A DNA stretch of 64,000 nt from Costus lasius (taxonomy: Eukaryota > Streptophyta > Magnoliopsida > Zingiberales > Costaceae): assembly GCA_027563935.2 (NCBI GenBank), contig JANVAS020000222.1:1612001-1676000 (forward strand). The letters run 5' to 3'. This document shows, in pieces, positions 58,414 through 64,000 of the stretch (position 1 is the stretch's first letter; every line of letters begins with the position of its first letter). Made by a program: the position numbers and the translations under genes. The notes under the pieces are model-generated. The model had not been told where the DNA came from. It did not search any database and worked only from the letters and a program-made list of their open reading frames with translations.

Positions 58414-60214
58414 TGATGACACAAAAATTCATTGTATATTTTGTGTCATTTTATTGGTCTTTTTATGTCATATTTATGCTCTTTTGCTTATTTTTAAGCC
58501 CTATTTGTCAAATATTGCGGAATCTACACCATTTCTTATTTTTCATTATTTTTGGTAAAAAGTGTCATATTTTGATGGATTTTGAAATATCTGAGTGCAC
58601 CAATGGATTCCATACGTCGAAACAAAGCCGCCCATTAATTTTCATGCAAATCAGAGCAAGTTTGAAAATTACACCCCCGGGTGTAATTTTTATTACACTA
58701 CCTTAATTTATTCCCCGGAAAGCACAGAAGCAAAATTACGGCAGTGCCGTAATAAATATTACACTACCGTAATTTCCACCCAGAAATATACAGAAAGAAA
58801 TTACGGCACTGCCGTAATGAAAATTATGGTATCGTAATTTCGACCCAGGAATGTCGCGTTGCCTGATTCTTCCGCTGATTTCTTGCGAAGACGATTTCTC
58901 AAGTTATAGACCACCAATTTGAGATCTGAAAGAAGCTATAAACTCGTTTCAATGAGGAGAAGATAGAGAGAGCAAAAGCCCTAATTTTTATCCACTGTAT
59001 AGAGAGAAATCAAGGGAGGCATCCCTAGGGCACGGCCTCAGCCGAGAGGCGTAGAGGCCACCTCAGGCCACGATTTTCACAATAAAGCTTCGCCTGGAGA
59101 AGGAGACGATATCCCAGAAGTTTCAGAGCAAAAGGAGGTCGATCGGAGGAGAAATCAGCACAATAAAGCTTCGCCTGGAGAAGGAGACGATATCCCAGAA
59201 GTTTCAGAGCAAAAGGAGGTCGATCGGAGGAGAAATCAGCGAAAGAAGGGTCGCCTGCACTGTTCATCACGATTCTGGAGTAAAATTATGGGCTGTAATT
59301 TTCATTACCGCCCTGTGTAAAGTGTTTTTCCCCTTTCTATTCGATTTCTGATCAATCTGAACTATGGTTTATTGTAATTCTTTTTCCATGCTAACTTAGA
59401 CATCTTTTTGGGACATGGGGGTGTAATCCCTTTAATTTTTAATGGCTAGATAATCCTTATTTCGTCATGATATTCTTATTATGATAATTCTGCTTATGTG
59501 ACGATTGCCTTTAATTCTCCATAGATTCATATTATCTGCATGTTTTAGAGTTTTTGTGATCTGGACTGAGAGGTGATTTGTGAAAACTTAGAACTCTAAA
59601 ATTGAATGTTAGGAACTCATCGTAAGAAATTAGGTTAGTTCTTATTTCTTGATTTTAGAAGTATATTGTCATGTTGATAATCTGAACATAGGTAGAGTTA
59701 TTGAAATAAACATGATGATACTGTGAGAGATCAAGTATCGAATCGTTGGAGAACCATAAGTAGAACCTGTGAAAATTATAGTATAAAAATATGTAGTTTT
59801 CACTTGAGACAATTGACTTAGAATTCGGATGCATGAGAGTGATCCTTGAGTTCTTTGTCAATGATTTACTTATGTCTAACATTGAATAAATCCTGCATGA
59901 GAGTGAGGATTAGTTCTTTGTAAATTATATGCGCGAGAGCGAGATGACTTCTTTATGAAGTAAATTATGTCTTTATTATAATAAGATTAGACTGACAAAC
60001 ACATATTTATATCCAGTCATGGAAATTAAGGTGAATGAAACCTTAGTCCCAATTTTTCTCTTAGATATTTCGTGCACTTTCCTATCGTTTACTTACATCA
60101 TATTAGATTTGCTTAGCTAGTGAGAAAATAACTATTTGGTACTTAATACGTAGGTCTCTGTGGTTCGATATCTTTTATTACTTCGAAATATCTGTGTACT
60201 TGCAGACTACAACA
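58414..60214 (+). repeat. 5' LTR of Athila-like element 3, about 1801 bp
   Basis: It starts TGATGACACAAAAATTC and ends GCAGACTACAACA before the PBS. It holds the 19-bp dyad ATTACGGCAGTGCCGTAAT (58735-58753), TTACGGCACTGCCGTAA (58801-58817) and an 81-bp tandem duplication. The end 'tctgtggttcgatatcttttattacttc' is like the gypsy LTR ends of this class. Confidence 0.75.
59078..59239. repeat. tandem duplication, 2 x 81 bp, inside the Athila-like 3 LTR
   Basis: Units 59078-59158 and 59159-59239, each starting CACAATAAAGCTTCGCC, appear identical. They lie in a stretch likely near the transcribed start of the LTR. Confidence 0.9.
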
Positions 60215-60220
60215 AGTTTT

Positions 60221-60238
60221 TGACGCCGTTGCCGGAAA
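60221..60238 (+). other. primer binding site, tRNA-Asp type, diverged (Athila-like 3)
   Basis: TGACGCCGTTGCCGGAAA differs at three positions from the site in Athila-like 1. It lies six bases after the LTR. About 290 bp of AT-rich untranslated sequence follow. Confidence 0.75.
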
Positions 60239-60532
60239 CCTTAGTTTTGTTAATATCAAAATAGTTGTTAGTATTGCTAGACTAAGTTTTATTTATTTTA
60301 AATTTAACTTTGTTTTCTGTTTTTGCAAGTTTTGGATATTCACAAGTTATGACAGAACTATGATTTCTGGAATTTTTTATTTGCTTGTGTTTTGTGTTTT
60401 TTATATATTTTGACAAAAATTAAAAAAAAATATATTTTGATTGATTGATGTTGGATAATCTTTTTGTTCTTGATAGATTTGAATATATGTCTTTTAATCA
60501 CCTCATGGGCAACTGAAAGAGGTGAGGTATAC

Positions 60533-60844
60533 ATGCCACAAGGTAACTATGAAGATGATTCATTGTGCACTCTTGAAGATAAGTTATATTATTTGTCTGA
60601 TAAATTAGACTCTTATATGCACCCTGTTAGGACATCTTATTCTTCTATTAGATGTGATATTTGTGGATGTTTTGTTCATTATACTTCTGATTGCCAATTT
60701 TTAATTCCTCCCAATCCCAATTCACCATGGCATCAAGATGATCAATATAATTCTAGATGGGAAAATCTCCAAACTTCTTTTTATGATGATTGCTCAAATC
60801 ATATTTCTGAACTATGCTTGAGGACACTGAAAAATCTAGCTTAG
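60533..60844 (+). pseudogene. gag: Gag remnant with CCHC zinc knuckle (Athila-like 3)
   Basis: The frame opens upstream at 60464. The likely start is MPQGNYEDD at 60533. It has LCTLEDKLYYLSDKLDSY and then a perfect C-X2-C-X4-H-X4-C knuckle (CDICGCFVHYTSDC), followed by an Asn/Pro-rich stretch. This order fits the C-terminal third of an Athila Gag, but the capsid region is absent. The frame ends at 60844 and overlaps the next ORF, in another frame, by 31 bp. Continuity of the Gag pattern across the overlap suggests one ORF split by a frameshift, either mutation or programmed. The knuckle would bind RNA. Confidence 0.6.
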
Positions 60845-61800
60845 AGTTGATGTTTGAAAAGTTCATGGAACAAAGTGAGGAGTCACATGAGACCTTTAAA
60901 CAAATGAATTCTATGATTGATAATATGAGTGCTCATACTGAAATTTTAGAAACCCAGATAGCACAACAAGATTGTTTATTTGAGTTTGATTTGGAAACTG
61001 AGGAAATTGATTTAAAAAAATCTCACTCTGATTTTGATTGTTTTGAAATTGATTCTTTTGTGAACATTAATGAATCTCACTCTGATTTTGATAATTTTGA
61101 AATTGATTCATCTGATAAATTATTTGTGGAAATATTTGAGGAAATTTATTTTGAAAAATCCCCTTTTGATTCTAGTGAAAGTTATGAAATTGATTCTTTT
61201 GATGATGTATTATTTATGGTTAAATCTGATTCTTGTAATTCTGAGATTGATTTTTTTGATTCTTTTGATGATGAATTATTTGTGGAAAGGCATGAGGAAA
61301 TTGATTTAAAAAAGTCTCACTCTGATTTTGTTGGTAATTTGGAAATTGATAAATTATTTGATGATGTGCATGAGGAACTTGAAAAGGATTTGAATATTAT
61401 AAATATTAATGAATCTCACTATGATGTTTTGCCCATATCTACTGTTGAACCTTCTGATTTATTTGAAAAATTATGCTTTATTGAGGAATCTAATGTGAGA
61501 CAGAAAAATTATTTTGATGACCCAATACTTGAATCTTTTGATCAAAGTCCTATTGCAATTGAAGATATAAATTTGAAGAAAGGACTAATGATTTTGCTTA
61601 CTGACAAATATAGAAAGATCATTAAATATCCTTGGAGTGGAATTGAAAATTTTGATTTCTGCATATTTGAGAAAGCCACATCGATTGTATTTTATATGAA
61701 ATTTTGGATGTTTGGATTAGTGGCTAAACTTTTAGGACAACGGAAATGCAGAAAATTATATGTTATTTACTATGGTACCGATCCACCTGCTTCGCCATGA
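60814..61800 (+). CDS. acidic repetitive protein of Athila-like element 3, 328 aa, function unknown
   Basis: Residues 1-52 look like the Gag coiled-coil tail (SLELMFEKFMEQ ... ILETQIAQQ, compare MLENQ-type ends in other Athila gags). Residues 53-255 are extremely rich in Asp, Glu, Ser and Phe, with recurring units such as KKSHSDF (68-74 and 166-172), ESHSDFD and FEIDSF. Residues 255-328 turn basic, with a hydrophobic segment at 288-307 and the end RKCRKLYVIYYGTDPPASP. The stop lies 45 bp before TGGGAGGCAACCCA (61846-61859), where pol ends in autonomous relatives. The C-terminus is matched by 36867-37325. A low-complexity artefact is unlikely because the frame stays open for 987 bp with two related copies. 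A structural, env-like or host-interaction role is possible but unproven. Confidence 0.6.
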   Translation: MLEDTEKSSLELMFEKFMEQSEESHETFKQMNSMIDNMSAHTEILETQIAQQDCLFEFDLETEEIDLKKSHSDFDCFEIDSFVNINESHSDFDNFEIDSSDKLFVEIFEEIYFEKSPFDSSESYEIDSFDDVLFMVKSDSCNSEIDFFDSFDDELFVERHEEIDLKKSHSDFVGNLEIDKLFDDVHEELEKDLNIININESHYDVLPISTVEPSDLFEKLCFIEESNVRQKNYFDDPILESFDQSPIAIEDINLKKGLMILLTDKYRKIIKYPWSGIENFDFCIFEKATSIVFYMKFWMFGLVAKLLGQRKCRKLYVIYYGTDPPASP

Positions 61801-63403
61801 TATTTGAGTTTCGATCAAGCTATAGACCTAAAAATTAGCGCTTCATGGGAGGCAACCCAAGCACTCTTACTTAGCTTAGTTTCTTTTATTTTAGTTTATT
61901 TTTAGAATTAATTTTCATCTCTTTTTGTAGGGAAAATTAAAGTTTTGCGCAAAATATGGCAATGCTGTAATAATTTTCACGGTGCCGTAATTTTGAGTGC
62001 TTTCTTACCCGAGAGTTTTCTTAAATTTTGTGAAAAATACGGCAGTACCATAACCATTTTCATGGTACCATAATTTCGTCTGATTTTTGACCCGAGAGTT
62101 TTGCATCTTTTACGGTACTACCGTAATATTTTTATGGTGTCGTATTTTTGTGTGATTTTCAACCCGAGAGTTTTGAGATTTTTGTGAAAATTATGGCAGT
62201 GCCGTAACCATTTTTACAGTGCCATAATTTGAAATCTGCTTCCTGCACTCTGCATTCTACTTATCTGATTATGTGTGTTCTCACAGTGATTTTAAGAAAT
62301 TGGAGTGGCAAAATTTTTTGATCTTTGGCACAATTCGGAACTACTCATCTTTGTCTATTATTCGGATATTTTTATTAAATTTTAAAGCCCATGGATCATC
62401 CTATAACACATAGCATCTTTTGGTAACTGATTAATTTCTGCAGCAGTTTTTTTTTTTGACTGATCTGATTAGCGTTTTTGCTGCAGGTATTTAAGATGCT
62501 TTAATGAGTTGTAACCCTAATCTTTCACATAGAATAGGGAGAACATGTTTCATTCTATCTCTTGGATTTGTTGTTTTCATGAAAATATTTTCGAATCATT
62601 CTAGGAAGCATGGCAATTTTTGATATCTGATTAACTTCTGTGCAGTTTTTGATTTAGTAATCTGATTAGCCCTCTTTCTGTTAATACACTAAATTCCTGA
62701 TAGATATTGATCCTTTAATTTTCATACGCCCAGAAAGAACAAGTTTTACTCTACCTTTTGGCTTTGTCTATTTTCTTTATGGATCATTAAATCTTATTTT
62801 TGGGTATAGCTACTTTTTGTAACTGAATCAATAGGCTGCACTGCTTTCCATCCACATTAGCAGATCCTTGTCTTCAGATTTCCGACAGAAACTATAGCCA
62901 GCTGCCACCACTGCATCTGCCTCTAGCACCACTGTTTCCAGCCGTCGACACTGGATTCTACCACGAGCAGCCTCTTACTTCTTTTGCTGCCTTTGTTTCC
63001 ATTGATTTTATTTTTGTAGTAGAATCTTCATTTAGTGACTCTGATTTTTTTTATCTGTGCAGCATCATCTCTCGCCGCCCACCAGCCGACAACTTTGCCT
63101 CCAGGACTGTAATCTTCGGCAAGCCACTGAAGACTACTCTTCATCATCAATCTACTATCGGCACCATCATCTTCATTACTAGCAGCTCTTCAGCTAGCAT
63201 CTGTTCCACCTCTGCTTCTCGTCTGCATCAGATCTTTCCACCGGCACCCTCTTCAGACCACTGATGATATCTCTATTTTTTATTTTTTTTAGCTAAAGTA
63301 AGATACTATTTTTTGATCTGAGCCTTATGTATTTAAAATTGTGCAGGTAAATTTTCAAAAGGCGCATCTTTGGACCTAGCCGCATCTGGCCTAATGGTAC
63401 ACC
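61801..63403 (+). other. 3' region of Athila-like element 3
   Basis: It holds the TGGGAGGCAACCCA block (61846-61859), a degenerate repeat with TTACGG dyads (61955-62230), then AT-rich sequence with two repeats of a 'tgattaattctgcagcagtttt...gatctgattagc' pattern (62430-62480 and 62630-62675). From 62840 to 63260 it becomes C-rich ('ccgccgccc'-like, 'cagctcttcagc'), resembling a 5' leader or a host-derived segment. No ORF with a recognisable domain. Confidence 0.5.
61955..62230. repeat. degenerate tandem repeat with TTACGG dyads, about 70-82 bp unit
   Basis: About four units each contain a (T/A)TACGGCAGTGCCGTAA-like dyad, then a CATGGTGCCGTAATTT-like copy, then 'acccgagagtttt' (ending near 62018, 62103 and 62174). 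Confidence 0.65.
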
Positions 63404-64000
63404 TGAAAGTCCCCTACAAGAGGGGGGGCGAAACCCTAATATGCACATTTAAGATTTGCATAGGCGGAATCTAGGGTTTCCTAGGATCGCATGTAGCAGG
63501 ATCATATGATTAACTTTAACGATTGTATAGATCTAAAGAAGAGATCATACCAATGCCATGTCTTAGATGGCGACTTGGAAGCAAGAGGGCGATGTGGCTC
63601 TCCTCCAAAGCGCGCGCACACAAGATGAAGAGGGCTTCCTCCTTATCGCTCCTTGTGCTAGCAAGGATCTCCAAGTGTCCTAATCACTTGAAGGGATGAG
63701 ATCTCCTTGTTCTCTTGGCTTTTCGGAATTCTCTCCAAGGCGTGAAGAAGTCACCACGAGAGAGAGTGGGGCGTCAAGAGAAGAGGCAAGCGTTTTAGAC
63801 GTTTAGGCGTTTTGAGGAAGTGGCCTTCATGACTTTCCAAAAATAGAAGCCATGCGCCCATGATCTCATGACCGACCAAAAACGCCTTCAAGCTTTGAAC
63901 CATGCGTTCACTCATGTGAACCGGTTCAAGCCAATTCGATTCCTTTGCATTTGGCTCAAAGACCAAATCAAACCAGCCCAAGCCATGGTCTAGATCTTAC
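63404..64000 (-). repeat. edge of a further copia LTR (E4), truncated by the window end
   Basis: The plus strand starts TGAAAGTCCCCTACAAG and continues with the same architecture as the E1 LTR end (gcgaaaccct..., 'accattgccat'-like, 'gtgctagcaagg', 'gaaccggttcaagcc'). Orientation is therefore minus. The duplication candidate is ACACC (63399-63403). Confidence 0.8.

Larger units (their letters stand above)
58414..63403 (+). mobile_element. Athila-like element 3, non-autonomous, 3' end off-window
   Basis: LTR (58414-60214), tRNA-Asp-type PBS, a short gag remnant with a zinc knuckle, a 328-aa acidic ORF, the GGGAGGCAACCCA block and a 1.5-kb 3' region are present. There is no capsid domain, protease, RT or integrase. 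A copia LTR starts at 63404, probably inserted in the 3' region, so the 3' LTR should lie further right. Preceding bases AGTTT (58409-58413) are the possible target duplication. Confidence 0.7.

Overview
The window is plant nuclear DNA made almost entirely of nested LTR retrotransposons. I see no host gene, rRNA, tRNA gene or CRISPR array. The evidence for a plant is Ty1/copia polyproteins of the Angela (BARE-like) type, primed by initiator tRNA-Met (TGGTATCAGAGC), together with Athila-like Ty3/gypsy elements primed by tRNA-Asp (TGGCGCCGTTGCCGG) that carry the plant-typical GGGAGGCAACCCA block. The species cannot be named from this sequence.

Layout. 1-9094: 5' part of a decayed copia element on the minus strand (family B), whose polyprotein is split by a 3.39-kb solo LTR (272-3663, duplication CCAGC). 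9095-23534: Athila-like element 1 (minus) with gag, a protease and a possible env-like ORF but no RT or integrase. Its gag is split by copia E1 (11799-20867, minus, duplication GTAAG), which has an open 1293-aa polyprotein and LTRs with one visible difference. 23540-27604: remnants of older copia LTRs. 27605-36700: copia E2 (plus, duplication GTCAC), also with an open 1293-aa polyprotein. 36811-58413: Athila-like element 2 (plus, 3' part). Its LTR is split by copia E3a (39645-57795, plus, duplication ATCTC), and the 5' LTR of E3a is split by copia E3b (40025-49084, minus, duplication ATACT). 58414-63403: Athila-like element 3 (plus), apparently inserted in the LTR of element 2. 63404 to the end: the edge of another copia LTR.

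Order of events. By-eye LTR differences (E1 about 1; E2 two plus an indel; E3b three; E3a about nine) agree with the nesting. E3a and E3b carry stop codons; E1 and E2 do not. E1 and E2 could supply Gag, protease, integrase and RT/RNase H for their family. The Athila-like copies seen here could not replicate alone.

Less ordinary content: (1) two Athila-like elements encode a highly acidic protein with a hydrophobic, basic C-terminus where pol is expected; (2) a short TTACGGC/GCCGTAA dyad recurs in LTRs and 3' regions of all three Athila-like elements; (3) copia leaders carry a spaced pair of small hairpins, with a compensatory stem difference between the two and a different stem in family B; (4) every copia LTR ends with a small GC hairpin. 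TSD and LTR boundaries were read directly from the sequence. Family names and domain roles rest on motif recognition, and no database was searched.
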